The notes: generated by a model from the sequence alone, not told the origin. 64,000 nt of DNA from Streptomyces cyaneus (GCF_004028635.1 NZ_RQJW01000007.1:186001-250000); one strand, 5' to 3'. Shown: positions 33,580 through 42,638, counted from the first letter of the stretch. Numbers and translations are program-made.

Positions 33580-34389
33580 ATGACCGCCCCGATACCCAGG
33601 GACATCCCGGACCTCCCCGCGATACCGGGCATCCCCGCGCTGCTGCCCTCCCACGTCCCCGCCACGGCGGTGATGGCGCCCGTACGCCGCCCCCTTGCCG
33701 CCGTGTTCCGCCTGGTGGTGGCCCTGGCCGCGGCTGCGGCGGTAGCCGTCGAGCTGGCCCTCGGCAGCCCCATGCGCACCCTGAGCCACTTCACGATCCA
33801 GAGCGACATCCTGCTGGCCCTTGTCTTCATCGCCTCGGCCCGCCGCGCCTGGACCGCCCGCCGCCCACTCCCCTCGTCCCTGACGGGCGCCACGCTGCTC
33901 TACGCCCTGACCACGGGCCTCGTCTACCACCTGCTCCTGGCCGACGGGACGAGCCCCTTCACACTGCCCGGTGTCCTCACGGGCGAGGCCACCGACCCGA
34001 CGGGCTGGCACGCGATCACCAACCAGGTCCTGCACACGGCGACGCCCGTCGCGGCCCTGCTGGACTGGCTGCTCCTGACCGCCCCCGGCCGGCTGCACCT
34101 CCGCCAGGCAGCGACCTGGCTGATCTATCCCCTCACCTACCTGGTGTTCACCCTCACCCGAGGCGAGCTCCTGGTCCCCGACACGCCGGCCCGCTACCTC
34201 TACCCGTTCCTGGACGTGGGCCGGCACGGCTACCGGAGCGTCCTGGCCAACGCCCTCCTCATCGGCCTCGCCATCTACGGCTTGGCCATCCTCCTCGTGG
34301 CCCTCGACCACGCCCGCCCCAACCCGATCCGCCACCGCGCCCATCACCGCACGAAAACCGGATTTCGTCTCCAGCCACCGGTGGGCTAA
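33580..34389 (+). CDS. Pr6Pr-family integral membrane protein
   Basis: A 269-residue protein with six hydrophobic helices and the family features FTIQSDILLALVF, NQVLHTATPVAALLDWLL and YPFLDVGRHGYRSVLANALLI (Pr6Pr family). The role is unknown. It has a Pro-rich cytoplasmic N-terminus and a His/Arg-rich C-terminus. TAGCTT (33568-33573) ends 6 nt before the ATG with no ribosome site, so the transcript is probably leaderless. It directly precedes tRNA-Pro. Confidence 0.85.
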   Translation: MTAPIPRDIPDLPAIPGIPALLPSHVPATAVMAPVRRPLAAVFRLVVALAAAAAVAVELALGSPMRTLSHFTIQSDILLALVFIASARRAWTARRPLPSSLTGATLLYALTTGLVYHLLLADGTSPFTLPGVLTGEATDPTGWHAITNQVLHTATPVAALLDWLLLTAPGRLHLRQAATWLIYPLTYLVFTLTRGELLVPDTPARYLYPFLDVGRHGYRSVLANALLIGLAIYGLAILLVALDHARPNPIRHRAHHRTKTGFRLQPPVG

Positions 34390-34422
34390 AGTAAACGTCG
34401 TCGCCGCGACAAGCAGTGACAT

Positions 34423-34496
34423 CGGGGTGTAGCGCAGCTTGGCAGCGCGCTTCGTTCGGGACGAAGAGGTCGTGGGTTCAAATCCCGCCACCCCGA
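34423..34496 (+). tRNA. tRNA-Pro (anticodon CGG)
   Basis: A 74-nt cloverleaf. The acceptor CGGGGTG pairs with CACCCCG, there is a D arm, and the anticodon stem CTTCG/CGAAG carries loop TTCGGGA (anticodon CGG, reading CCG). The T arm is GTGGG-TTCAAAT-CCCGC. No CCA is encoded. A strong terminator follows 18 nt later. Confidence 0.97.
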
Positions 34497-34513
34497 CAGA
34501 GAAACACCAGGTC

Positions 34514-34546
34514 AAGGGCCTGATCCTCAACGAGGATCAGGCCCTT
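34514..34546 (+). terminator. Terminator of tRNA-Pro
   Basis: A perfect 15-bp stem AAGGGCCTGATCCTC (34514-34528) with its complement (34532-34546) around AAC, followed by CCTGCTTTTCT. Confidence 0.9.
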
Positions 34547-34577
34547 CCTGCTTTTCTGGAGATCGTTTGGGAGAAAT

Positions 34578-34608
34578 CTGGGAGAAGATCTTGGTCGGCT
34601 TCTCCCAG
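34578..34608. repeat. Second inverted repeat downstream of tRNA-Pro
   Basis: CTGGGAGAAG (34578-34587) and CTTCTCCCAG (34599-34608) are exact inverted arms with 11 nt between; TTTGGGAGAAA just before (34567-34575) echoes the arm. It may be a second terminator or a relic of integration at the tRNA 3' end. No integrase gene is present. Confidence 0.5.
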
Positions 34609-34694
34609 CTGACTGGCCGTAAGGACCGCCTGGGCCAGGTCGCGTCGCAGGTGCACGTGTGCTGTTCTGGAAGCAGCCGCAGGAGGCAACACCG

Positions 34695-35531
34695 ATGCGT
34701 CGCAGCCGGACTTCCGCCTTCGTACCCACCCGGTCGCCCGCCCCCACCGGAGCAGGCGGGGGGTTGCTGCCCACGCGGGATCTCGCGGCCGCCTGGATCC
34801 TCGTCGTCCTGATCGCGGTGCCCGCCTGGGCGCTGACGATCGGACAGGCCCGGGACATGGGGGTCGAGCCCGGCACCATGGGGATGGCGCTGCCCCTGTT
34901 CCTGCTGCTCTGGGTGACGATGATGGCGGCCATGATGCTGCCGTCCATGGCACCGGTGACCCTCACCTGGGTGCGGGGCATCGGACGGCAGTCCTCAGGC
35001 TGGACCCGGGCCGCCCGATCCATCGAGTTCGTGGGCGGGTATCTGTTGGTGTGGACGGCGTTCGGACTGCTCGCCTACGCGGCCCTGACCTTCACCGGCG
35101 ACTTGGTGGACGACCATCCGACCGCCGGACGCTGGATCGGCTCGATCGCCTTCCTGCTGGCCGGCCTGTACCAACTCGGTCCCCTCAAGCACGTCTGCCT
35201 ACGGCACTGCCGCGACCCGCTGAGCCATCTGGTGCGCTACGCCGGCTTCCGGCGACCGGCCCGCGACCTGCGGGTGGGCGTCCACCACGGCGCCTACTGT
35301 GTCGGCTGCTGCGCCGGACTGATGGTCGTCCTCATTCCGCTCGGCGTGATGAACGTGGCGGCGATGGCCGGACTGGCCTTGGTGATCTTCATGGAGAAGC
35401 TGTGGTCCCGGGGCCTGCTTCTCACCAGCGTCGTGGGCGTCGCCTTCCTCGTCCTGGCCCTGCTCGCCCCGTTTCAGGACTGGCTGCTGCCGGGGCTGCA
35501 GGGCTCGATGCCGTCAATGGACGGCATGTGA
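34695..35531 (+). CDS. DUF2182-family integral membrane protein
   Basis: A 278-residue polytopic protein with about seven helices and the DUF2182 signatures MMAAMMLPSMAPV, AGLYQLGPLKHVCLRHCRDP and HHGAYCVGCCAGLMVVLI. Conserved Cys, His and Met residues have led to its description as a predicted metal-binding membrane protein, but its function is unproven. ATG 34695 has AGGAGG 8 nt upstream. The next gene on the strand is the DUF1326 gene, and the two families commonly occur together. Confidence 0.88.
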   Translation: MRRSRTSAFVPTRSPAPTGAGGGLLPTRDLAAAWILVVLIAVPAWALTIGQARDMGVEPGTMGMALPLFLLLWVTMMAAMMLPSMAPVTLTWVRGIGRQSSGWTRAARSIEFVGGYLLVWTAFGLLAYAALTFTGDLVDDHPTAGRWIGSIAFLLAGLYQLGPLKHVCLRHCRDPLSHLVRYAGFRRPARDLRVGVHHGAYCVGCCAGLMVVLIPLGVMNVAAMAGLALVIFMEKLWSRGLLLTSVVGVAFLVLALLAPFQDWLLPGLQGSMPSMDGM

Positions 35532-35779
35532 TCACCCCTATACGTGCCAGGTCACTTCCCTGGCGCTCCCGCCCACTCGGCAGATGTGGGTCCGCTCGAT
35601 GAGCGGCTCGCCGCCGCTGCCCACCACAGGGGCCATGGCCGACGTGGGCCGGTTTCCCGACCGGGACGTGAGGCGCAAGCTGGAGGGGAGGCCACCCTCC
35701 CGATCCCGGGAGCGGGCTCGGGATACGCGGTCTCGCCACTCCGAGTGAGCTCTTTCGGGCTCGGCAGGAGGGAAGCGGG

Positions 35780-36436
35780 ATGACAGAAGAGGCCACCACC
35801 GTTACGCGCTGGCACCTGGCCGGCGACTGGTTCGACGTGTGCAAGTGCGCCATACCCTGCCCCTGCACGTTCGCGCAGCCCCCGACCTACGGTGACTGTG
35901 AAGGCGTACTGGTCTGGCACATCCGGGAAGGCAACTTCGGAGACGTACAGCTCGGCGATCTCAACGTCCTGATGCTCGGCTCCTTCGAGGGCAACCCGTG
36001 GGCCGGCACGCATACCGATCCGTACGCCGCGGTCTTCCTCGACGAACGCGCCGACGACCAGCAGCGGGCTGCACTCGGGGCCGTCTTCGGCGGTGAGGCG
36101 GGCGGATGGCCGGCACAGTTCGGGGAGATGTTCCACCCCGAGATGCGTGGCATGGACATCGCCCCCATCCACGTGGAGATCGACGAGGACCTTGCCACCT
36201 GGCGAGCCGAGATCCCAGGCCGTGTCACGGCGACCGCCGAGGCTCTCACCGGCCCGACCACCCCGAACGGCGCACGCGTCCAGGTCCACAACGCCCCAGG
36301 CGCCGAAGTGGGGCCGGGCCAGATCGCCACATGGGGCCGAGCCACCGTCGACCGCGCCGACGCATTCGGCTTCTCCTGGGAACGCTCCGGCAAATCGAGC
36401 AAGTACTTCCCATTCGACTGGAGCGGCCCTGACTGA
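35780..36436 (+). CDS. DUF1326-family protein
   Basis: A 218-residue soluble protein with the DUF1326 N-terminal cysteine signature DWFDVCKCAIPCPCTFAQPPTYGDCEG (five Cys, likely metal-binding) and GGWPAQFGEMF in the middle. The function is unknown. It is a frequent neighbour of DUF2182, which suggests a joint system. The 248-bp gap after the DUF2182 gene holds no recognisable gene. Ribosome site GGAGGGAAGCGGG precedes the ATG. Confidence 0.88.
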   Translation: MTEEATTVTRWHLAGDWFDVCKCAIPCPCTFAQPPTYGDCEGVLVWHIREGNFGDVQLGDLNVLMLGSFEGNPWAGTHTDPYAAVFLDERADDQQRAALGAVFGGEAGGWPAQFGEMFHPEMRGMDIAPIHVEIDEDLATWRAEIPGRVTATAEALTGPTTPNGARVQVHNAPGAEVGPGQIATWGRATVDRADAFGFSWERSGKSSKYFPFDWSGPD

Positions 36437-36695
36437 AGAGCCGGCTGCCCGGCCTGGTTGCGCACGACGGACGACCTGTGACTCACTGCAGTCCGCGCCC
36501 ATCGCAGGACGCCAGTACTGCCCCACGCTGGGAGGAATCTGGCACTCGGACCTGCGCGTTGGTACGCAGCGCAACGAGAGCCTCGGTCGCGCCTCCACCG
36601 CCCATGCCGGCATCTTCGTCGCCGGCTTGATCGCTTGCGCGTGATCGCCAACCCTGGATCGCTCGGAGGTGAGCAGGCCGGTCTCCTTGAGCGTC

Positions 36696-37433
36696 TCAGC
36701 GGTGTTCGGGGTTGGCCGCGTCGGCACGGCAGCCGGCGTCCCATTCGGAGCGCTGGTTGCCATGGGCCGGCACGCCACCCGAGCGCTTGAGCAGGGCAGC
36801 CAGGTGCATCAGGTTCCAGGTCATGAAGGCGGTGTTGCGGTTGGTGAAGTCATTCTGCGGGCCGCCGGAATCCGGGTCGAGGTATGACGGTCCGGGGCCG
36901 GCCGCGCCGATCCAGCCGGCGTCGGCCTGGGGCGGGATCGTGTAGCCGAGGTGCTGGAGGCTGTAGAGGACGTTCATCGCGCAGTGCTTGACGCCGTCCT
37001 CGTTTCCGGTGATCAGACAGCCTCCGACGCGGCCGTAGTAGGCGTACTGGCCCTGGGAGTTGAGCAGTGAGGAGCAGGCGTAGAGGCGCTCGATGACCTT
37101 CTTGGTGACGGAGCTGTTGTCGCCCAGCCAGATCGGGCCGGCCAGGACCAGGATGTCGGCGGCCATCACCTGCTCGTACAGTGCGGGCCACTCGTCGACT
37201 GCGAAGCCGTACTCGGTCATGTCCGGATATACGCCGGGGGCGATGTCGTGGTCGACGGCCCGGATCTCGGAGGTGGTGATCCCGCGCTCCATCATGACCG
37301 CCGCGCTCTTGTCGATCAGTCCCTGGGTGTGGCTGAGCTGCGGGGACGGCTTGAGCGTGCAGTTGATGAACAGGGCGGTGAGGTCGTCGAAGCGGTAGGA
37401 GTCGTGCGAGGAGGGGGCAGGCGACGTTGCCAT
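36696..37433 (-). CDS. Flavodoxin-family / NADPH-dependent FMN reductase-like protein
   Basis: A 245-residue flavodoxin-fold protein with ALFINCTLKPSPQLSHTQGL as the FMN-phosphate loop, DILVLAGPIWLGDNSS and a GGCLITGNEDGVKHC segment. It probably reduces FMN or quinone-like substrates. The C-terminal 20 residues (HGNQRSEWDAGCRADAANPE) look non-homologous and may be a read-through tail. The region 36437-36695 between this gene and the convergent DUF1326 gene shows nothing recognisable. Confidence 0.8.
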   Translation of the reverse strand: MATSPAPSSHDSYRFDDLTALFINCTLKPSPQLSHTQGLIDKSAAVMMERGITTSEIRAVDHDIAPGVYPDMTEYGFAVDEWPALYEQVMAADILVLAGPIWLGDNSSVTKKVIERLYACSSLLNSQGQYAYYGRVGGCLITGNEDGVKHCAMNVLYSLQHLGYTIPPQADAGWIGAAGPGPSYLDPDSGGPQNDFTNRNTAFMTWNLMHLAALLKRSGGVPAHGNQRSEWDAGCRADAANPEHR

Positions 37434-37592
37434 GGGGGTCTCCCTGGGCGGCGAGTGGGGGGGGACGCGTACGGCAGCGTCTCGCGGAGGTGCCGTTTTG
37501 TCCCCTTCCGACGCGCCTTCGACGTCTTACGGAGTGATGACGTGCCGGGCCGGTCACGGGGCGCGGCGCCGCCACGGACCTAGCGTGGCCGT

Positions 37593-38597
37593 ATGCGTGT
37601 ACTGGTCACCGGCGGTGCCGGGTTCATCGGGTCCCATGTCGTCGAGGCGCTCGCGGCCCACGGGCACGAGCCGGTCGTGTACGACGTCCGGGCGGATCCC
37701 GGCGCCGATGTGCGGGACCCGGTGGCGGTCGCCCGCGCGCTGGCCGGTGTCGACGCCGTCTGCCACCAGGCGGCCATGGTCGGGCTCGGCGACGGGGTCG
37801 CCGACGCGGCGGAGTACGTCTCGCGCAACGACCTGGGCACCGCCGTGCTGCTCGCCGCGATGGCCGAAGCGGGGGTACGGCGTCTCGTGCTGGCCGGGTC
37901 GATGGTCGTGTACGGGGAGGGGCGGTACGAGTGCCGGCGGCACGGGGTGGTGCGGCCGGGGCCGCGGGACGTCGCCGATCTGGACGCGGGGCGGTTCGAG
38001 CCGCCGTGTCCGGTGTGCGGCCAGGCACTGGCTCCCGGGCTGGTCGGGGAGGACGCGCCGGTCGATCCGCGGAACGTGTACGCCACGACCAAGCTCGCGC
38101 AGGAGCACCTGGCCGCCGCGTGGGCCCGGTCGACGAGCTGCTCGGCGGTGTCGCTGCGCTACCACAACGTGTACGGGCCCCGGATGCCCCGCGACACCCC
38201 GTACGCCGGGGTCGCCTCCTTCTTCCGGTCCGCCCTCGCCCGGGGCGAAGCGCCGCGTGTCTTCGAGGACGGCCGTCAGCGACGGGATTTCGTGCACGTG
38301 CGGGACGTGGCCGCCGCCAACGTGGCCGCGCTGGAGGCGGCCGGGGCACCGAGCGGGGCGCTGACGGCGTACAACACGGGCAGCGGTGAGCCGCACACCG
38401 TGGGCGAGATGGCGCGGGCGCTGGCGGACGCGTGCGGGGGACCCGAGCCCGTCGTCACCGGCGAGTACCGGCTGGGAGACGTCCGGCACATCACCGCGGA
38501 CTCCGCACTGCTACGGTCCGAGCTGGGCTGGAAGCCGCAGGTCGGCTTCGCGGAGGGCATGGCGGAGTTCGCGCGTGCCGGGATGCGGTGGGCGTAG
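37593..38597 (+). CDS. NAD-dependent epimerase/dehydratase (extended SDR)
   Basis: A 334-residue extended SDR with N-terminal TGGAGFIGSH for NAD binding and the YATTK catalytic pair, in the UDP-glucose epimerase group. An unusual insert CPVCGQ (residues about 140-145) supplies a CxxC pair that could hold zinc or a disulfide. It starts the block of glycan-related genes. TAGCGT (37581-37586) ends 6 nt before the ATG, indicating a leaderless transcript. The sugar substrate is unknown. Confidence 0.88.
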   Translation: MRVLVTGGAGFIGSHVVEALAAHGHEPVVYDVRADPGADVRDPVAVARALAGVDAVCHQAAMVGLGDGVADAAEYVSRNDLGTAVLLAAMAEAGVRRLVLAGSMVVYGEGRYECRRHGVVRPGPRDVADLDAGRFEPPCPVCGQALAPGLVGEDAPVDPRNVYATTKLAQEHLAAAWARSTSCSAVSLRYHNVYGPRMPRDTPYAGVASFFRSALARGEAPRVFEDGRQRRDFVHVRDVAAANVAALEAAGAPSGALTAYNTGSGEPHTVGEMARALADACGGPEPVVTGEYRLGDVRHITADSALLRSELGWKPQVGFAEGMAEFARAGMRWA

Positions 38598-38618
38598 GAC
38601 CGGTGGTGCTGCCCGTGT

Positions 38619-39731
38619 TCAGGAAGCGGCGGCGGGCAGCACCACCTCGAAGCGGCAGCCGCCCGGGATGTTGCGTACGGTGGCCCGCCCGTGGTGGGCC
38701 TCCACGATCCCGCGGACGATGGCCAGACCCAGCCCCGCGCCTGCCGGTGGGGTCCGGGCGTGCGTGCCGCGCCAGCCGGTGTCGAAGACGCGGGGCAGGT
38801 CCTCGTCGGGGATGCCGCCGCAGCCGTCCGTGACGGACACGACCACACCGTCGGGCGAGCGCTCGGCGGCGACCGCGACCGTGCCGTCGGCGGGGGTGCG
38901 GCGGATGGCGTTGACCAGGAGGTTGCCCAGGACGCGGCTCATCTCCTTGCCGTCGACCTCGACCGGGACCGCGTCCACATCGTCGCCGACCAGCTTTACG
39001 CCGTGTTCGCGGGCGAGCGGGTCCGCGCCCGCGAGGGCGTCGCCGATCAGGTCGTACAGGGAGATCCTGGCGGGGTTCAGGGGCAGGGTTCCGGCGTGGA
39101 TGCGGGAGAGTTCGAAGAGGTCGCCGACCATGTCGTTGAGGCGTTCGACCTCGGTGCGGATCTGCCTCAGGTAGCGGTCGGGGTCGGCGGCGACTCCGTC
39201 TTCCAGCGCCTCGGACATGGCACGCAGGCCGGCCAGCGGGGTGCGCAGGTCGTGGGAGATCCAGGCGACCAGTTCGCGTCGGGAAGTCTCCAACGCGCGT
39301 TCACGGTGGCGGGATTCGGCGAGCTTCGCGCTGGTGGCCGCCAGCTCCCGGCTGAGTGACTCCAGTTCGGCGGTGGCCGGAACGTCGGGCGCGGAGAAGT
39401 CGCCGCCGTCGCCGAACGAGCGGGCGGCGAGGGCGAGTTCACGGCTGCGGGCGACGACCCAGCGGCCCAGCAGCAGCGCGGTCGCGAGGGAGACCACGGC
39501 CGCCATCGCCACCACGGTGGTCACCACGGTGAGGTCGTGCGGCGACAGGAACATCGCCCAGGCGACGGCGAGCGTGCCCGCGAGCATGGCGACCACTCCG
39601 ACCGCGGCGACCACGGTGAGCGAGGCGGTGAGCGAGCGGCGGCGCAGCAGGCGCAGCGCACCGGCTCCGGCCAGGCCGGTGACGGCGGCACCGGCGAACG
39701 CGTACAGGGCGATGAGGAAGGTGTCGCGCAC
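38619..39731 (-). CDS. Sensor histidine kinase
   Basis: A 370-residue kinase with N-terminal membrane helices (about 5-27, 36-60 and 68-90), a HAMP-like linker, a HisKA domain with phosphorylated His160 (WISHDLRTPLAG) and an HATPase domain with N box NLLVNAIRRTP, DGCGGIP and GAGLGLAIVRG. The short exterior loops suggest it senses a signal in or near the membrane. GTG 39731 is 2 nt after the stop of the upstream response regulator gene, forming one transcription unit. Confidence 0.92.
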   Translation of the reverse strand: MRDTFLIALYAFAGAAVTGLAGAGALRLLRRRSLTASLTVVAAVGVVAMLAGTLAVAWAMFLSPHDLTVVTTVVAMAAVVSLATALLLGRWVVARSRELALAARSFGDGGDFSAPDVPATAELESLSRELAATSAKLAESRHRERALETSRRELVAWISHDLRTPLAGLRAMSEALEDGVAADPDRYLRQIRTEVERLNDMVGDLFELSRIHAGTLPLNPARISLYDLIGDALAGADPLAREHGVKLVGDDVDAVPVEVDGKEMSRVLGNLLVNAIRRTPADGTVAVAAERSPDGVVVSVTDGCGGIPDEDLPRVFDTGWRGTHARTPPAGAGLGLAIVRGIVEAHHGRATVRNIPGGCRFEVVLPAAAS

Positions 39732-39733
39732 GG

Positions 39734-40459
39734 TCAGTCCTCCTCCCCGCCGCCGGGTTCGAAGCGGTAGCCCACGCCCCACACCGTCTGGATCAGCCGC
39801 GGCCGGGCCGGGTCGTCCTCGACCTTGCCGCGCAGCCGGCGGACGTGGACGGTGACGGTGGACAGGTCGCCGAAGTCCCAGCCCCACACCTCGCGCATCA
39901 GGTCTTCGCGGCCGTACGCCCGCCCCTGATTGCGCAGGAAGAAGGCGAGGAGGTCGAACTCGCGGAGGGTGAGGGCGAGTTCGGTGCCGTTCTTGGTGGC
40001 GCGGCGGGCGGCCGGGTCGACGGTCAGGCCGGCCGCGCTCAGCGCCCGCGTACCTGCTTCGGGCCGTACGCGGCGCAGCACCGACTCCACTCTGAGGACG
40101 AGTTCGCGGGGGCTGAACGGCTTGGTGACGTAGTCGTCGGCGCCGACCTCCAGGCCGAGGATGCGGTCGTCCTCGTCGCCGCGCGCGGTGAGCATGATGA
40201 CCGGCACGGGCCCGTGGCCGCGCATCCGGCGGCAGACCTCCAGGCCGTCCATGCCGGGCAGCATCAGGTCCAGCACCACCAGGTCCGGCCAGTGTGCGGC
40301 GGCCCGGCTCAGGGCTGCCGGACCGTCGTCGGCCCGGTCGACGACATATCCGGCCCGGTCCAGGTAACCGGCGACGACCTCCGCGACCGTGGGGTCGTCA
40401 TCGACGACCAGGACCCGGCCGCGGGCGTCCGCTGCGCCCGACTCGTACGACTGCTGCAT
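39734..40459 (-). CDS. OmpR-family response regulator
   Basis: A 241-residue regulator: receiver domain with the acidic pocket VVDDD, phospho-acceptor Asp64 (VVLDLMLPGMDG) and conserved Lys113 (YVTKPFS), then a winged-helix DNA-binding domain (LTLREFDLLAFFLRNQGRAYGREDLM, TVTVHVRRLRGKVEDDP, GVGYRFEPG). It is cotranscribed with the histidine kinase and divergent from the GT2 operon, which is a plausible target. Confidence 0.94.
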   Translation of the reverse strand: MQQSYESGAADARGRVLVVDDDPTVAEVVAGYLDRAGYVVDRADDGPAALSRAAAHWPDLVVLDLMLPGMDGLEVCRRMRGHGPVPVIMLTARGDEDDRILGLEVGADDYVTKPFSPRELVLRVESVLRRVRPEAGTRALSAAGLTVDPAARRATKNGTELALTLREFDLLAFFLRNQGRAYGREDLMREVWGWDFGDLSTVTVHVRRLRGKVEDDPARPRLIQTVWGVGYRFEPGGGEED

Positions 40460-40582
40460 GCCCCCAGCCTCGCACCGGGCCTGCCTCTGTGCGGCTTCCG
40501 TCGGCTCCCGGGGCTCCGACGTCCGCGTTTCGTAAGGAGCGAAGGACCGATATGCCCGATTCCCGTTCGTAGGGTGAGAGCC

Positions 40583-41275
40583 GTGACCACCGACGGAGAT
40601 GTAGATGTCGTGCTCCCCTGCCTGAACGAGGCCGAGGCCCTGCCCTGGGTCCTGGCCCGGATTCCGGCCGGCTGGCGGGCCCTGGTCGTGGACAACGGCT
40701 CCACCGACGGTTCGGCCGAGATCGCCCGCACGCTCGGCGCGACCGTCGTGCACGAGCCTCGGCGGGGTTTCGGCGCGGCCTGCCACGCGGGGCTGACGGC
40801 GGCCACCGCCGAGTTCGTGTGCTTCTGCGACTGCGACGCCTCCCTCGACCCGGGCCGGCTGGAACCCTTCGTTCGCGAGGTCCGCTCCGGCGCGGCCGAC
40901 CTGGTGCTCGGCCGCAGGCGGCCGCAGAGCCGCGGCGCCTGGCCTCCGCACGCCAGGGCCGGCAACCTCGCGCTCGCCCTGCTGCTGCGCCGCCGCACCG
41001 GTCTGCGCCTGCACGACCTCGGACCCTTGCGCGCCGCCCGCCGAGAGCCCCTGCTCGCCCTCCACCTCACCGACCGGCGCAGCGGCTACCCGCTCCAGAT
41101 GGTGGTGCGCGCCGCCGACGCGGGCTGGCGCATCGCCGAGCACGACGTCCCCTACCTGCCCCGCACCGGCGCCTCGAAGGTGACGGGCACCTGGCGCGGC
41201 ACCTGGCAGGCGGTGCGGGACATGAGCCGCGTGCTGAACGAAGCACGCGTGAGCGAGAGGACGGCGGCCCGGTGA
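40583..41275 (+). CDS. Glycosyltransferase family 2
   Basis: A 230-residue GT2 enzyme with VVLPCLNEAEALPWVL, VVDNGSTDGSAEIA and a CDCDASLD metal motif corresponding to DxD. It resembles DPM1-like polyprenyl-phosphate glycosyltransferases but lacks membrane helices. GTG 40583 follows TAGGGT (40570-40575) by 7 nt, so a leaderless start is likely. The stop overlaps the GTG of the DUF2064 gene (GTGA). The three-gene string GT2-DUF2064-methyltransferase is an operon. Confidence 0.88.
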   Translation: MTTDGDVDVVLPCLNEAEALPWVLARIPAGWRALVVDNGSTDGSAEIARTLGATVVHEPRRGFGAACHAGLTAATAEFVCFCDCDASLDPGRLEPFVREVRSGAADLVLGRRRPQSRGAWPPHARAGNLALALLLRRRTGLRLHDLGPLRAARREPLLALHLTDRRSGYPLQMVVRAADAGWRIAEHDVPYLPRTGASKVTGTWRGTWQAVRDMSRVLNEARVSERTAAR

Positions 41276-41889
41276 CCACCCTCCTCGTCATCGCCAAGGA
41301 GCCTGTGCCGGGCCGGGTCAAGACCCGGCTCACCCCGCCGTTCACGCCGTCGGAAGCTGCGGCGCTCGCGGAGGCCGCGCTCGCCGACACCCTGCGGGCC
41401 GTGGCGGCAACGCCCGCCGCCCGCCGCGTCCTCGTGCTGGACGGCACTGCCGGTCCCTGGCTTCCGTCCGGCTTCGACGTCGTACGGCAGTGCGCGGGCG
41501 GTCTCGACGAACGGCTCGCGGCCGCTTTCGCCGGGTGCGACGGCCCCGCCCTGCTGATCGGCATGGACACCCCGCAGGTGACGCCTCAGCTGCTCACCTT
41601 CGACTTCGCGGACTGCGACGCGTACTTCGGTCCGGCCGAGGACGGCGGCTTCTGGGCCCTCGGGCTGGCCGAGCCCGACCCCGCCCTGCTCCGGGGCGTG
41701 CCCATGTCGACGCCGGTCACCGGCGCCGTACAACGGGAGCGGCTCGTGCGCGCGGGGCTGCGCGTGCGGGACCTGCCCCGCCTGCGGGACGTCGACACGG
41801 CCGCAGACGCCCACGCCGTCGCCGCGCTCGCCCCGCGCGGGAAGTTCGCGGCACGGCTGGCCCGGTGCCGGGCGGTGACGCGCCCATGA
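41272..41889 (+). CDS. DUF2064 (TIGR04282-type) glycosyltransferase-like protein
   Basis: A 205-residue nucleotide-diphospho-sugar transferase-fold protein starting VTTLLVIAKEPVPGRVKTRL, with GMDTPQVTPQLL and GPAEDGGFWALGL as family signatures. It is often found fused to or beside GT2 enzymes. The start overlaps the GT2 stop and the stop overlaps the methyltransferase start (ATGA), so translation is coupled along the operon. The donor and acceptor are unknown. Confidence 0.88.
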   Translation: MTTLLVIAKEPVPGRVKTRLTPPFTPSEAAALAEAALADTLRAVAATPAARRVLVLDGTAGPWLPSGFDVVRQCAGGLDERLAAAFAGCDGPALLIGMDTPQVTPQLLTFDFADCDAYFGPAEDGGFWALGLAEPDPALLRGVPMSTPVTGAVQRERLVRAGLRVRDLPRLRDVDTAADAHAVAALAPRGKFAARLARCRAVTRP

Positions 41890-42638
41890 CCACGACGCCT
41901 GCCGCCTGGGCCGTCGCCGACCCGTACGCCACCGCCCTGCGCGCCGGTCGTGGCCCGCTGTTCCTGCGGCGCGCCGACGGCTGGCTGCTGCCGCTCGACG
42001 TCGAACGCTGGTGCGCGCACGCCGACCCGGTCGACCTCGACGTACTGGCCCGGTGCGAGGGCGCCGTGCTCGACGTCGGCTGCGGACCCGGGCGGCTCGT
42101 CGCGGAACTCGCCGCGCGCGGCCGGACCGTCCTCGGCATCGACGTCAGCGAGACCGCCGTCCACCACGCCGTACGGCTCGGGGGCCAGGCACTGCGACGC
42201 TCGGTGTTCGACTCCCTGCCCGGCGAGGGCCGCTGGGGCACCGTCCTGCTCATGGACGGCAACGTCGGCATCGGCGGCGATCCGGTCGCCCTGCTGGACC
42301 GGGTGGCCGAACTCCTCTCCCCCGGCGGCCTGTTGATCGCCGAGACCGCGCCGGTGGACATCGACGAGCGTGTCGAGGTGCAGGTCGTCGACGTCACCCA
42401 CGGCTGTGCATCGGACGGCGCGTTCCCCTGGGCGCGGCTCGGCACCCCGGCCCTGCTGCGTCATGCACGCAGGGTGGGGTGGAGGGCTGTCGGTCAGTGG
42501 ACGGCCGGCGGGCGCTGCTTCGTCGCCCTGCGCAGCCGCAGCGCCAGCAGTAGCGCCGAGGCGCCGAAGAGCACGGCAGTGATCAGCAGCCAGCGGGCCA
42601 GGAAGCCCTCCGGAGACAGTCCGGTGCCCAGGCGGTAA
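41886..42638 (+). CDS. Class I SAM-dependent methyltransferase
   Basis: A 250-residue methyltransferase with the SAM motif VLDVGCGPGRLVAELAARG near residue 60, GIDVSETAVHHA and a central VLLMDGNVGIGGD. The last 35 residues (SRSASSSAEAPKSTAV...) are read from DNA that also encodes, on the other strand, the C-terminus of the membrane protein at 42494-42967. The 145-bp tail-to-tail overlap suggests loss of an original stop after CFVALRSR. Its substrate is presumably the glycan or lipid made by the two preceding enzymes. Confidence 0.85.
   Translation: MTTTPAAWAVADPYATALRAGRGPLFLRRADGWLLPLDVERWCAHADPVDLDVLARCEGAVLDVGCGPGRLVAELAARGRTVLGIDVSETAVHHAVRLGGQALRRSVFDSLPGEGRWGTVLLMDGNVGIGGDPVALLDRVAELLSPGGLLIAETAPVDIDERVEVQVVDVTHGCASDGAFPWARLGTPALLRHARRVGWRAVGQWTAGGRCFVALRSRSASSSAEAPKSTAVISSQRARKPSGDSPVPRR

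Noticed and set aside
35544..36778. Overlapping frames on both strands around the DUF1326 gene
   Set aside because: They are shadows of the DUF1326 gene and lack any recognisable sequence family.
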